DNA of 64,000 bases from the NCBI RefSeq assembly GCF_037201975.1, contig NZ_CP147520.1:1674001-1738000 (forward strand). Direction: 5' to 3'. Numbering within the stretch: position 1 is the stretch's first letter; every line of letters starts with the position of its first letter. This document shows, piece by piece, positions 26,424 through 36,040 of this stretch. The position numbers and the translations under genes are program-made. The notes beneath the pieces were generated by a model, which had not been told where the DNA came from, made no database searches, and saw only the letters and a list, made by a program, of their open reading frames with translations. The stretch comes from Streptomyces sp. TG1A-60 (lineage in GTDB: Bacteria > Actinomycetota > Actinomycetes > Streptomycetales > Streptomycetaceae).

Positions 26424-27209
26424 TCACCGCTCGTCCCGGTGCCCTCCGCCGCCCGCCAGTTGTGCCTCGATGAGGTCGGCGGCCCGCCGGGTACCGCCCT
26501 CCTTGGCCATCCCCTCCCGTACTTCCCTGAGCCGACGGGCCACGTCGGGGTCCCCGACGAGGGCGAGGACCGCCTCCCGCAGGGTCTCGGCCGTCGCCTC
26601 CTCCATGGGGATGTGACGGGCGACACCGAGCGCCTGGAGCATGTCGGCGTTGCCGAACTGGTCGACGGCCTGCGGCACGCCGACCATGGGCGTGGCGGTG
26701 GCGAGGCCCTCCTGACTGCCGCCGGCGCCCGCGTGGGTGATGAAGGCGTCGGCCTGCTTGAGGACCGCCAGCTGCGGCACCCAGTCCCGCACCTCCACGT
26801 GGGCCGGGATCTCGCCCAGCTCCGCCGGGTCGACGTGCCTGCCGACCTGGAGCACCAGGTGCCAGCCGGGCAGATCACCGATTGCCTTGACGCACTCGCG
26901 GTAGAAGCCGGGCTGTTTGGTGAAGGACGACCCGAGCGAGACGAGGACGACTTTCTCGGCGGCGGCCGGCCGCCGCCAGGCGCCCTGCGCGGAGCGGTCG
27001 CCCCGGCAGGCGCCGACGAAGGTGTAGCGGCTCTCGTCGACCCGGTCGGCGTTCGGCTGGAGCGCCTTCGGGATGAGGACGAGGGAGCGGGCGGGCCTGC
27101 CGATGAACACGTCGGGGTGCTCGGTGACCCCGTTCTCCTCCAGCCAGGCCTGGAAGCGGGCGTAGTACGCCTTGTTGACGGTGTGAAGGGGCGTCAAGTC
27201 ACCGCGCAC
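26424..27209 (-). pseudogene. 5'-truncated macrolide glycosyltransferase (OleD/Mgt-like)
   Basis: Only the C-terminal, nucleotide-sugar-binding half of an OleD/MgtA-type macrolide-inactivating glycosyltransferase is present. Recognisable blocks run from [42 protein letters not shown] and [16 protein letters not shown] to [17 protein letters not shown] and [15 protein letters not shown] complete family member has about 400 residues; here homology starts near 27190 and leaves about 261. The N-terminal acceptor domain is absent: upstream DNA runs into the promoter of the phosphotransferase gene within 110 bp. An in-frame GTG at 27209 could initiate a stub, but without the acceptor site it should be inactive. 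Inference: deletion-derived relic of a macrolide self-resistance gene. Confidence 0.75.
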
Positions 27210-27315
27210 ATCGGCCGACCTGTACGAATGGGAGACTGGCCGCCGTACGGCGTGAACCTTGCGTCCCGCTCCCGGGGCGTCGGCCGCACGGCCGGGCCGG
27301 ACACGGAGGCGGAGG

Positions 27316-28179
27316 ATGGACGAGGCAGGGGCGCGGGACGTAGTGGTCGCCGCCGGTGTGCTGCCGGGTGCGGCCGGAGAGGCGCGGCTGCTCGCCCTGG
27401 GCGAGAACGCGGTGTTCGCCGCCGGTGACCTGGTGGTCAAGGTGGGCCGGGACGCCGGGCTCCTCGACCGGGCCCGCCGCGAACTGCGCGTCGCGGCCTG
27501 GCTCGCCGAGGCCGGCGTCCCGGCGGTGCGGGCCGCCGAGCCCCAGGCGCTGCTCGTCGCGGGTCACCCGGTGACGGTGTGGCACCGCCTGCCCGATCCC
27601 GTACGCCCCGCCGGGCCCCGCGACCTGGCCGAACTCCTTCGACTGGTCCATGCCCTCCCCACCCCTGCCTTCGCACTGCCCCGCCGGGAACTGCTGGACG
27701 GTGTGGAGCGCTGGCTGCGCCTGGCCGGCGGCGCGATCGACCCGGCGGACGCGGCCTACCTCCGCGAACGCCGCGACGGCTTCGCGGCGGCCTCGTCCGC
27801 CCTCACCCCGCACCTGGCACCCGGCCCGGTCCACGGCGACGCGCTCCCCCGTAACGTCCACCTCGGCCCGGACGGCCCCGTCCTGGTCGACCTGGAGACC
27901 TTCTCCGGCGACCTCCGCGAACACGACCTCGTCGTCATGGCCCTCTCCCACGACCGCTACGGCCTGCCGAGCGAGGACTACGGCGCCTTCACGGCGACCT
28001 ACGGCTGGGACGTACGCGAGTGGCCGGGCTGCTCCGTCCTGCGCGGCGCCCGGGAGACGGCCAGCTGCGCCTGGGTAGCCCAGCACGCGCCGAACAACCC
28101 GGCGGCACGGACGGAGTTCGAACGCCGCGTCGCCTCGCTGCGGGACGGCGACGGGACGGTCCGGTGGTATCCGTTCTGA
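27316..28179 (+). CDS. Aminoglycoside phosphotransferase family (APH) kinase
   Basis: Small-molecule kinase of 287 residues. The catalytic loop is HGDALPRN (H-x-D-x4-N, about residues 174-181) followed by the metal-binding VLVDLETFS. The N-terminal lobe has DLVVKVGR with the ATP-anchoring Lys (about residue 43). GGAGG lies 6 bp before the ATG at 27316. APH-family kinases may inactivate antibiotics or phosphorylate metabolites such as homoserine or choline; the substrate cannot be decided. It diverges from the truncated macrolide glycosyltransferase, so a former resistance locus is conceivable but not proven. Convergent to a GNAT gene 9 bp away. Confidence 0.8.
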   Translation: MDEAGARDVVVAAGVLPGAAGEARLLALGENAVFAAGDLVVKVGRDAGLLDRARRELRVAAWLAEAGVPAVRAAEPQALLVAGHPVTVWHRLPDPVRPAGPRDLAELLRLVHALPTPAFALPRRELLDGVERWLRLAGGAIDPADAAYLRERRDGFAAASSALTPHLAPGPVHGDALPRNVHLGPDGPVLVDLETFSGDLREHDLVVMALSHDRYGLPSEDYGAFTATYGWDVREWPGCSVLRGARETASCAWVAQHAPNNPAARTEFERRVASLRDGDGTVRWYPF

Positions 28180-28188
28180 GCGGGGACG

Positions 28189-28668
28189 TCAGGTCAGGGT
28201 GAGGAGCACTTCGTCGATCTCGCCGGCGCGGGCTCGGGCGAAGCATCGGCCGTGGCCGGTGACGACGAAGCCGCACTTCTCCAGCACGCGGACCGAGCCC
28301 GCGTTGTCGGCCGCCGCGTGGGCGTGCAGCGGCCGGGTACCGACGAGCCCTATCAGAGCACGGAGCGCCGCGGTGGCTGTGCCGCGGCCCCAGTACTCCC
28401 GGTCGATCCAGTACGTGACCTCGCGTTCGCCCGGCGGCCCGAACACCGCGACATGGCCGACCACCTCGTCATCGGCGAGCACGGTGCGCATCTGGACGTC
28501 CGGTTCGGCGCGGACCCTCGCCCAGTGGCTGTCGAAGAGGTCCCGGTCGTAGTGGTAGTCCCTGGTGACGGCGGCAAGCCGCTGTGCCTCCGGATCGGAC
28601 AAGTGCTTCCAGAAGAACGGCAGGTCACTGTCACGCACTTCGCGGAGGGAGACCAGGGCGGTCGTCAT
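28189..28668 (-). CDS. GNAT-family N-acetyltransferase
   Basis: 159 residues of the RimJ/RimL-like group. N-terminal LREVRDSDLPFFWKHLSDPEA, acetyl-CoA site VTYWIDREYWGRGTATAALRAL (with the R-G-x-A/G-T-A turn) and the C-terminal NAGSVRVLEKCGFVVTG are all typical. The ATG overlaps the stop of the upstream exonuclease gene by 4 bp, so the two are translationally coupled. RimJ/RimL-type enzymes acetylate protein N-termini or small amines; substrate unknown. Confidence 0.87.
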   Translation of the reverse strand: MTTALVSLREVRDSDLPFFWKHLSDPEAQRLAAVTRDYHYDRDLFDSHWARVRAEPDVQMRTVLADDEVVGHVAVFGPPGEREVTYWIDREYWGRGTATAALRALIGLVGTRPLHAHAAADNAGSVRVLEKCGFVVTGHGRCFARARAGEIDEVLLTLT

Positions 28669-29387
28669 ACCGTTTCGTCCGCCGGCTCACGCAGGGGCCA
28701 GGTCGCGTCCACCACCGCGTCCGGGTTGCCCTTGCGGCGCAGGAAGGCCTGGAAGTCGGCGGCCCATTCGGCGTACCAGTCGATCTGGCGGCGGTGCAGC
28801 TCGGCCGGGCCGAGTCCGGCGACCTTCGGGTGGCGCTGGGCTATCGCGCGGGCGAGGCGGGCGGCGGCGAGGGCGTCGGCGGAGGCGTCGTGGGCGGCGT
28901 CGAGAGGGACGCCGTACTCGGCGCAGACCGCTTCGAGGTTGCGCTTGCCGCGGCGGTAGCGGTCGATGGAGCGGTCGATCGTGTACGGGTCGATGACCGG
29001 CGCCGGGTCGAGGCCGCCGAGCCGGTCGCGCAGGGACGGCAGGGCGTGCCGGCGCAGCTCGGCGGAGAGCAGGGTGAGATCGAAGGCCGCGTTGTACGCC
29101 ACGACCGGGACGCCCGTCTGCCAGTGGGAGACGAGGACGTCGGCGATGGCGTCGGCGACCCGGTCGGCCGGCCGGCCCTCGGCCGTCGCGCGGGCGTTGG
29201 TGATGCCGTGCACCGCCACCGCCTCCTCCGGGATCTCCATGCCGGGATCGGCGAGCCACTCCCGGTGCCCGACCGGCTCCCCGTCCCTGACCTCGATCAC
29301 CGCGCCCGTGACGATGCGCGCCTCGCGCGGGTCCGTCCCGGTGGTCTCCAGGTCGAAGCCGATCAGCAGCTGCCGGTGCCAAGCCAT
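28665..29387 (-). CDS. DEDDh 3'-5' exonuclease (DnaQ-like)
   Basis: 240 residues. Exo I: IGFDLETTGTDP (the D-x-E pair about residues 11-13). Exo II: VAYNAAFDLTLL (D about residue 102). Exo III: HDASADALAAARLA (H-x4-D), the DEDDh signature. Known of the family: metal-dependent removal of nucleotides from DNA or RNA 3' ends, as in the epsilon proofreading subunit or RNase T. It is a standalone domain, so it may act in repair or RNA processing rather than replication. ATG at 29387, coupled to the GNAT gene downstream. Upstream is a 136-bp intergenic stretch. Confidence 0.88.
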   Translation of the reverse strand: MAWHRQLLIGFDLETTGTDPREARIVTGAVIEVRDGEPVGHREWLADPGMEIPEEAVAVHGITNARATAEGRPADRVADAIADVLVSHWQTGVPVVAYNAAFDLTLLSAELRRHALPSLRDRLGGLDPAPVIDPYTIDRSIDRYRRGKRNLEAVCAEYGVPLDAAHDASADALAAARLARAIAQRHPKVAGLGPAELHRRQIDWYAEWAADFQAFLRRKGNPDAVVDATWPLREPADETV

Positions 29388-29484
29388 GCTGGCCCCCCTT
29401 CTTGGTGGTGCTTTCCCCCAGTGACGACCACCATCCCATGGGCCACTGACAATCCGAGGACCGCATTCCGCTTACCACCGCCCG

Positions 29485-29500
29485 GCCCGCGCTCGCGGGC
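29485..29500 (-). terminator. Short GC hairpin after the HEPN-domain gene
   Basis: GCCCGCG-CT-CGCGGGC, a 7-bp stem with a 2-nt loop, 24 bp after the HEPN gene stop. Such a tight loop makes folding poor; weak terminator candidate. Confidence 0.3.
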
Positions 29501-29523
29501 ACGGCGCCGGGTCGCACCCCGGC

Positions 29524-30762
29524 TCATGACACCGGGCGCGAGTCCGCCCAGGCCACTTCGAACTCCTCGCGGTATGTGTCGAACAACCCGACTTCGCCGT
29601 TCTCGTCCGCCTTGAGGACCCGGCTACCGCCGCGCAGCACGAGCACCGGTGCCTCCATACCCCGCGTGCGCCGCAAATAGGTCTGGATGACGGCGACGCC
29701 GTCCGAGCCGTCGCCGTTCACTAGGTGGGCGGTGAAGCGGGGGGTCTCGTCGAAGACCTGGATCTCGAAGGCGCCGGGGTCGCGCAGCCGGGCGCGGACC
29801 CGGCGCATATGGAGGATGTTCATCTCCACCGCACGGCTCAACTCGCCGCGTTTTATGCCGAGTTCCCGCTCGCGCCGCTTCACAGCACTGGACGCGGGGT
29901 TGAGGAAGAGCAGGCGCACCCGGCACCCCGACTCGGCGAGCCGCACCAGCCGCCGCCCGGAGAAGTTCTGCACGAGGAGGTTCAGGCCTATGCCGATGGC
30001 GTCCAGGCGGCGGGCACCGCCGAAGAGGTCCTCGGCGGGAAACTGCCGCAGCAGCCGTACCCGGTCGGGGTGGACGGCGACGACGTCGGCGTACCGGTCA
30101 CCGACGAGGTCCTCGACCGCGTCGACGGGCAGTCGGCGCGCGGACGGCACGTCGCTGCCCGCGCCGAGGATCTCCAGCAGCTTCGCCGAGGCACGCTCGG
30201 CCTGGGCGAGGACGGCTTCGGAGAGGGCCCGGTTGCGGGAGACGACGTTCCGGGTGACCTCCAGCTCGTCGAGGGCCAGCTCCACGTCGCGCCGCTCGTC
30301 GACGTACGGCTCGAAGCAGGGCCAGTGCTGCACCATCAGCTCGCGCAGCTGGGGCAGGGTGAGGAAGCTGAGGACGTTGTCGTCGGCGGGGTCGAGCAGA
30401 TAGCCCTTGCGGCGGCTGACCTCACGTACCGCGACGGCGCGCTGCACCCACTCCTGTCCGGCGGGTCCGGCGGCGGCGACCACCCAGTCGTCGCCGTGGA
30501 CGGGCTCGTAGACGGGCCGCAGCACGGCGGCGACGACGGCGCGAAGCCGCTGCTCGACGAGGTTCAGCCAGATGTAGGCACGGCCGGCCCGCTGGGCGCG
30601 CGTACGCACTTCGAGCCAGGCGTCGGCGTTCCAGTCCAGTTCCGGGCCGATGGATCCCAGCTCCATCGGCCGTGCCAGGGACACCGCGCCGGGTGGGACA
30701 TCTGTGGAGTCCCCCTCGTGACCTTCGTCACCAGGAGGCAGCTCCAGCCCTCCCGAGCCCAC
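29524..30762 (-). CDS. SAV2148-type HEPN domain-containing protein
   Basis: 412 residues, similar to streptomycete proteins annotated as SAV2148-family HEPN proteins. Residues 1-35 are disordered; the next section (LVEQRLRAVVAAVL, HGDDWVVAAAG, LTLPQLRELMVQHW) is alpha-helical and probably the HEPN-like portion. The second half, from LDAIGIGLNLLVQNFSGRRL through CRVRLLFLNPASSAVKRRE to LRGGSRVLKADENG, resembles a phospholipase D-like/restriction-endonuclease-like fold seen in innate immunity proteins (inference). GTG at 30762. Diverges from glgX. Function unknown; a stress or RNA-associated role is a guess. Confidence 0.75.
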   Translation of the reverse strand: MGSGGLELPPGDEGHEGDSTDVPPGAVSLARPMELGSIGPELDWNADAWLEVRTRAQRAGRAYIWLNLVEQRLRAVVAAVLRPVYEPVHGDDWVVAAAGPAGQEWVQRAVAVREVSRRKGYLLDPADDNVLSFLTLPQLRELMVQHWPCFEPYVDERRDVELALDELEVTRNVVSRNRALSEAVLAQAERASAKLLEILGAGSDVPSARRLPVDAVEDLVGDRYADVVAVHPDRVRLLRQFPAEDLFGGARRLDAIGIGLNLLVQNFSGRRLVRLAESGCRVRLLFLNPASSAVKRRERELGIKRGELSRAVEMNILHMRRVRARLRDPGAFEIQVFDETPRFTAHLVNGDGSDGVAVIQTYLRRTRGMEAPVLVLRGGSRVLKADENGEVGLFDTYREEFEVAWADSRPVS

Positions 30763-31091
30763 CCACGCACCGCCTTCCGCTCCCCGAGCTCACCCCTACT
30801 CAACGATCAAGGAAGGGTACTCCGGTAGCGGTCGGCGATGCAGCCGGATGGACAGGTCGTTTCTCAACTACCGCACGTCACTGGGCTGTTCCGGCCCGCT
30901 GCGGCGGCCGGGAGTGAGCCGATTCATAGCGGTCGGGCCGAGGCGCCCGCCATACCGGCGGCCAGTGGAGCGTCAGAACGTGCCCGCCGCTGGGCAGAAG
31001 GGAGGTATGTCCTAGGAGGTTCCATCAGTTTGGGGGAGACTCCCCCGAAAGTCGCCCTCAGCGGCGCGCGACAACTGGAAGAGTCGTATTC
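30763..31091. other. Divergent intergenic region between the HEPN gene and glgX
   Basis: 329 bp with no convincing gene on either strand. It must hold promoters for both divergent genes. A tight dyad GGGGGAGACTCCCCC lies at 31033-31047, 45 bp before the glgX start, and could be an operator or part of the 5' UTR fold. Confidence 0.45.
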
Positions 31092-33210
31092 ATGCAGGTC
31101 TGGCCTGGACAGGCGTATCCGCTCGGCGCCACGTACGACGGCGCCGGTACCAACTTCGCGGTCTACTCGGAGGCCGCGCACCGAGTCGAGCTGTGTCTGC
31201 TGCACGACGACGGCTCCGAGGCGGCGGTGGAGCTGCGCGAGACGGACGCGTTCGTACGGCACGCGTATCTGCCCGGCGTGATGCCCGGGCAGCGGTACGG
31301 CTTCCGTGCGCACGGCCCGTACGCGCCGGAGCGCGGGCTGCGCTGCAACTCCGCGAAGCTGCTCCTCGATCCGTACGCGCGTGCCATCAGCGGCTCGATC
31401 GAGTGGGGCGAGGAGGTGTACGGCTATCACTTCGGGGCGCCCGACAAGCGCAACGACCTCGACTCGGCACCGCACATGATGACGTCGGTCGTGGTCAACC
31501 CGTACTTCGACTGGGGCGACGACCGGCGGCCCCGTACCGAGTACCACCACACGGTGATCTACGAGGCCCACGTCAAGGGCCTCACCATGCGGCATCCGGG
31601 GCTGCCCGAGGAGCTGCGCGGCACGTACGCGGCGCTCGCCCATCCGGCGATCATCGAGCACCTGACCGAGCTGGGCGTGACGGCCCTGGAGCTGATGCCC
31701 GTACACCAGTTCGTGAACGACCACCGTCTGACCGACCTGAACCTCAGCAACTACTGGGGCTACAACACGATCGGTTTCTTCGCCCCGCACAACGCGTACG
31801 CCTCCTGGGGCGACCGAGGGCAGCAGGTTCTGGAGTTCAAGTCGGCGGTCCGGGCGCTGCACGAGGCGGGGATCGAGGTCATCCTCGACGTGGTCTACAA
31901 CCACACGGCCGAGGGCAACCACCTGGGCCCGACGCTGTCGTTCAAGGGCCTCGACAACCCGTCGTACTACCGGCTCACCGACGACCCGCGCTACTACATG
32001 GACACCACGGGGACGGGCAACTCCCTGCTCATGCGGTCGCCGCACGTCCTGCAGCTGATCATGGACTCGCTGCGGTACTGGGTCACGGAGATGCACGTCG
32101 ACGGCTTCCGCTTCGACCTCGCGGCCACCCTGGCCCGGCAGTTCCACGAGGTGGACCGGCTCTCGTCGTTCTTCGACCTCGTCCAGCAGGACCCCGTGGT
32201 CTCCCAGGTGAAGCTCATCGCCGAACCCTGGGACGTCGGCGAGGGCGGCTACCAGGTGGGGAACTTCCCGCCGCTGTGGACCGAATGGAACGGCAAGTAC
32301 CGGGACACGGTCCGGGACCTGTGGCGGGGCGAACCGCGGACACTCGCGGAGTTCGCCTCGCGGCTGACCGGCTCGTCCGACCTGTACCAGGACGACGGGC
32401 GGCGCCCGCTGGCCTCCATCAACTTCGTGACCTGCCACGACGGCTTCACGATGCGGGACCTCGTCTCCTACGGCGACAAGCACAACGACGCGAACGGCGA
32501 GGAGAACCGGGACGGCGAGAGCCACAACCGGTCCTGGAACTGCGGGACCGAGGGCGAGACCGACGACCCCGGGGTGACGGGCCTGCGGATCCGGCAGATG
32601 CGGAACCTCATCGCCACGCTGATGCTGTCGCAGGGCGTGCCGATGCTCAGCCACGGCGACGAGTTCGCACGGACGCAGGGCGGCAACAACAACGCGTACT
32701 GCCAGGACAACGACTTGTCCTGGGTTCCGTGGCCGTCCGCCGACGACGGCGAGGTCTTCGGGAATCTGCTGGAGTTCACCCGCGCGATGGTCTGGCTGCG
32801 GAAGGACCATCCGGTGTTTCGGCGGCGGCGGTTCTTCCACGGGCGGCCGGTGGAGGGGACGCACGACGAGCTGTCGGACATCGCCTGGTTCACGCCTGGG
32901 GGAAGGAGATGGTGCAGCGGGACTGGGATTCGGCTCAGGCCGGTGCGCTGACCGTGTTTCTGAACGGGAACGCGATCTCCGAGCCGGGGGCTCGGGGGAG
33001 CGGATCTCCGATGACTCGTTCCTGTTGATGGTGAACGCCTCCGCGCTGCCGCTGGAGTTCGTGGTTCCGGTCGACCACGGTCAGCAGTGGCAGGTGGTGG
33101 TGGATACGGGACGGGAGGACGCGGTTCCTGAGGACGGGCCGAAGGTGGCGGCCGGGGATCGGGTGACGTTGGTGGATCGGAGCCTTGCGGTGTTGCGGCG
33201 GCCGGCATAG
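31092..33210 (+). pseudogene. glgX: Glycogen debranching enzyme GlgX, interrupted by two -1 frameshifts
   Basis: GH13 isoamylase-type debranching enzyme that hydrolyses alpha-1,6 branches of limit dextrins. The first 603 residues are intact: catalytic blocks [18 protein letters not shown] (nucleophile Asp), LIAEPWD (acid/base Glu) and CHDGFTM. After IAWFTP the frame is lost at a run of five G (32898-32902); one extra G restores [16 protein letters not shown] second loss at five G (32994-32998) precedes DDSFLLMVNASALPL. Adding both Gs gives one protein of about 706 residues ending AVLRRPA at 33210, the normal size. As read, translation stops at 32951 after 619 residues with the catalytic domain complete but the C-terminal beta domain lost. 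Both shifts look like sequencing or assembly error in G runs. Starts 329 bp from the divergent HEPN gene; treY follows. Confidence 0.85.
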
Positions 33211-33275
33211 AGATGCCTGTGGGAGCGCCGTAGGAGTGACGGTGCTTCGTCGGCCGCGGATTGCCTGTGGCTGGG

Positions 33276-33317
33276 CGCGCCCACGCGGCGGAGCCGTCGA
33301 AACAGCCCCGCGCCCCT
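33276..33317. repeat. Dispersed GC-rich intergenic repeat, copy 1
   Basis: CGCGCCCACGCGGCGGAGCC followed by the ACAGCCCCGCGCCCCT block (33302-33317). The same two blocks occur at 51479-51515. It lies between glgX and treY. Resembles short Streptomyces intergenic repeats of unknown role, often near gene ends. Confidence 0.55.
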
Positions 33318-33384
33318 CGAAAGCCGGGGATGCCGTCGCGTGTCACAGCGCACGAATCGTGGTCCTGCGGGTACGTAGGTCTGC

Positions 33385-35712
33385 ATGACCTCTGTCGTGC
33401 CTGCCGCCACCTACCGGCTTCAGCTTCAGCCCTCGTTTCCCTTCGCCGCCGCGTCGGCCGCCGTGCCGTACATCGCCTCGCTCGGGATCTCGCACCTTCA
33501 TCTGTCCCCCGTGCTGGAGGCCGTGCCGGGGTCGGGACACGGGTACGACGTGGTGGACCACGGGCGGGTGCGGGGCGAGCTGGGCGGGGAGGAGGGGCTG
33601 CGGGCGCTGGCCCGCACCGCCCGGGAGCACGGGGTCGGGCTGGTGGTGGACATCGTGCCCAATCACATGGCCATGGCGCCCCGGCACAACCGCGCGCTGT
33701 GGGAGGTGTTGCGGGAGGGGCCTCGGTCGGCGTACGCGCGGTGGTTCGACATCGACTGGGAGGCCCAGGGCGGGCGGGTGCTGCTGCCGGTGCTCGGGGG
33801 GCCGCTGGGGGCGGAGGTCGAGCAGTTCGTGGTGGACGGGCGGGAGCTGCGCTACTACGACCACGTGTTCCCGCTGCGGGAGGGCACCGAGAAGCTGCCG
33901 TTGCCGCGGTTGCTGGACGCGCAGTGGTACCGGCCGGTGTGGTGGCGGCTGGCCCGTACGGAGCTGAACTACCGGCGGTTCTTCAGCATCTCGGAGCTGA
34001 TCGGGGTGCGGGTGGAGGATCCGGAGGTCTTCGACGCGACGCACGCGAAGATCCTCCAGCTGCTGGACGAGGATGTCGTCGACGGGCTGCGCGTCGATCA
34101 TCCTGACGGGCTCGCCGATCCCGACGCCTATCTGCGGCGGCTGCACGAGGCCACCGGTGGGCGGTGGACCGTCGTCGAGAAGATCCTCGCGGACGGGGAG
34201 GCGCTGCCTGCCGCGTGGCCGGTCGCGGGAACCACCGGCTATGACGCGCTGCGGCACGTCGACGGGCTGTTCAACGATCCGGCCGGGACCGGTGAGCTGT
34301 TGGGGCACTACCGGCGGTTCACGGCCGTGCAGGCCGACCGGGGCGGTGAGTGGGAGCCGACCGTGCGGCGGGCCGCGTACCGGGTGCTCACGCACGAGCT
34401 GGTCACGGAGGTCGAACGGCTCACCCGGGTGGCGCACCGGCTGTGCGAGCGCTCCCCCGATCTCGCCCTGCGCGACCACGCGCCGTGGGCACTGCGCACC
34501 GCGCTGTGCGAGCTGCTCGCGCGGATGACGGTGTACCGCCCGTACGCCTCCCAGGACGCCTCCCTCGTCGTCACCGAGGAGGCCGCGGCCGAGGCGCGCG
34601 CGGTGTTCGTGGTGCCCGAGGAGGCCCGGTCGGTGGATGCCGTACGGGATCTGGTGCTCGGGCGGTTCGGGGAGGGGCCCGAGCAGGTGGAGTTCCGGGC
34701 GCGGTTCGCGCAGACCTCGTCGGCGCTGCGGGCCAAGTCGGTGGAGGACACGGCGTTCTACCGTTATGTGCCGTTGCTGTCGGCGAACGAGGTGGGCGGT
34801 GAGCCGGGGAGTCCTGCCGTGTCGCCGGAGGACTTTCACGCGTACTGCGCGCGTGCGCAGCGGGACTGGCCGGGCACGGGGACCGTGTTGTCGACGCACG
34901 ACACCAAGCGCAGCGCGGATGTGCGGGCGGCGATCGCGGTGCTCGGGGAGTGCCCGCAGCGGTGGGCCGACGTGCTGGCGGAGGTGACGCGGGACGGTGC
35001 GGGTGTGCCGGACGCGCAGCTGGCGTGGGCGGCGTGGCAGACGGCGTTCGGGCTCGGGCCGGCGGACGGGGAGCGGCTTGAGGGGGCGCTGCTGAAGCAT
35101 GTGCGGGAGGCGGGGCTGCACACCTCCTGGACAGAGCAGAACCCGGCGTACGAGCGGGCGGTGGCCGACTTCGTGGCGCGGGGGCCCGCCGTGGACACCC
35201 GGGTGGCCGCGCTGCGGGCCGCCCTGGAGCCCCATGTGCGGGCGAACGGTCTCGGTGCGGCCCTGGTGCAGCTGACCATGCCGGGGGTGCCGGACGTCTA
35301 CCAGGGGACGGAGGGCGAGTACCGGGCGTTGGTGGACCCCGACAACCGGCGGCCCTTCGCCCCGCGGGAGGAATCCTCGGAGAAGTCCCGGCTCACCTCG
35401 GCCGCGCTGCGGCTGCGCCGGCGGCGGCCCGAGGTGTTCGGGGAGGCGGCGACGTACACGCCGCTGGCCGCTGACGGGCCGGGGGCCGGGCACTGCGTCG
35501 CCTTCGTGCGGTCCGGTGCGGTGGTCACGGCTGTCACGCGGCTGTCGCTGCGGCTGGCCGAGGCCGGGGGCTGGGGGGAGACGCGGCTGACGCTGCCGGA
35601 GGGGCGGTGGGCCGACGTGGTCGACGGGGAGCGGGAGTTCATGGGGGGTGCCCGGGTGGCGGAGCTGTTCGGAACGCTGCCGGTCGCGCTGCTGGAGCGG
35701 GTCGACGGGTGA
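33385..35712 (+). CDS. treY: Maltooligosyltrehalose synthase
   Basis: Isomerises the reducing-end glucose of maltodextrins from alpha-1,4 to alpha,alpha-1,1 linkage, the first step of the TreYZ trehalose route. 775 residues, the family's usual length. Motifs: HLSPVLEAVPGSGHGYDV (typical TreY N-terminus), DIVPNHMAM, the GH13 nucleophile block DGLRVDHPDGLADP, the acid/base Glu in VVEKILADGE and the late TVLSTHDTKRSADVRA. ATG at 33385. It follows glgX by 174 bp containing a short repeat, and treZ lies 3 kb downstream on the same strand, with an inserted inhibitor/peptidase cluster between. No frame problem here, unlike glgX and treZ. Confidence 0.95.
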   Translation: MTSVVPAATYRLQLQPSFPFAAASAAVPYIASLGISHLHLSPVLEAVPGSGHGYDVVDHGRVRGELGGEEGLRALARTAREHGVGLVVDIVPNHMAMAPRHNRALWEVLREGPRSAYARWFDIDWEAQGGRVLLPVLGGPLGAEVEQFVVDGRELRYYDHVFPLREGTEKLPLPRLLDAQWYRPVWWRLARTELNYRRFFSISELIGVRVEDPEVFDATHAKILQLLDEDVVDGLRVDHPDGLADPDAYLRRLHEATGGRWTVVEKILADGEALPAAWPVAGTTGYDALRHVDGLFNDPAGTGELLGHYRRFTAVQADRGGEWEPTVRRAAYRVLTHELVTEVERLTRVAHRLCERSPDLALRDHAPWALRTALCELLARMTVYRPYASQDASLVVTEEAAAEARAVFVVPEEARSVDAVRDLVLGRFGEGPEQVEFRARFAQTSSALRAKSVEDTAFYRYVPLLSANEVGGEPGSPAVSPEDFHAYCARAQRDWPGTGTVLSTHDTKRSADVRAAIAVLGECPQRWADVLAEVTRDGAGVPDAQLAWAAWQTAFGLGPADGERLEGALLKHVREAGLHTSWTEQNPAYERAVADFVARGPAVDTRVAALRAALEPHVRANGLGAALVQLTMPGVPDVYQGTEGEYRALVDPDNRRPFAPREESSEKSRLTSAALRLRRRRPEVFGEAATYTPLAADGPGAGHCVAFVRSGAVVTAVTRLSLRLAEAGGWGETRLTLPEGRWADVVDGEREFMGGARVAELFGTLPVALLERVDG

Positions 35713-35873
35713 CCGAGACTCGCCTGCCGGGGAGTGGTGACTCCCGTGCCGGCCAAGGCCGAATGCCCCTGGGCGCCTCGAGCCGCCCCGTCCACGGAAG
35801 GACACTGGGGAATTTCCCCCACTCGGGGCTCGATCGGGTGCATGGGATCTGATGCCAGGCGGACTGGACGGGG

Positions 35874-36040
35874 GTGGGTCTCCTGTTGGACCTCGGTCAT
35901 CCCACGGTGGCGCAACTGAAGGCGGCGGCACGGTGCCCTACGGCGCGTCGGCCGGGACTGTGCGCGCTGCGGCGGATCGGTGTCTCGCGGGCGGGCCGGC
36001 CGCTGCGGCTGCTGTCCGTGGGCCGTACGAGACGTGCTTC
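35874..36040 (+). pseudogene. Fragment of an M14 carboxypeptidase gene
   Basis: The plus-strand frame HPTVAQLKAAARCPTARR followed by RIGVSRAGRPLRLLSVGR aligns with the N-terminus of the intact M14 peptidase encoded just downstream on the other strand (YPTVDELSARAAAIV..., RRVGTSRAGTPMWLLSVGR). Only about 50 residues remain; the reading then enters the antisense of the SSI-like gene and no HxxE zinc site follows. It is too diverged to be a recent duplication. It may once have been a second, oppositely oriented carboxypeptidase truncated by rearrangement. No promoter or ribosome site was evaluated. Confidence 0.55.

Noticed and set aside
27209..27440. Upstream extension of the macrolide glycosyltransferase
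   Set aside because: It is antisense of the phosphotransferase gene with no match to the OleD N-terminus.
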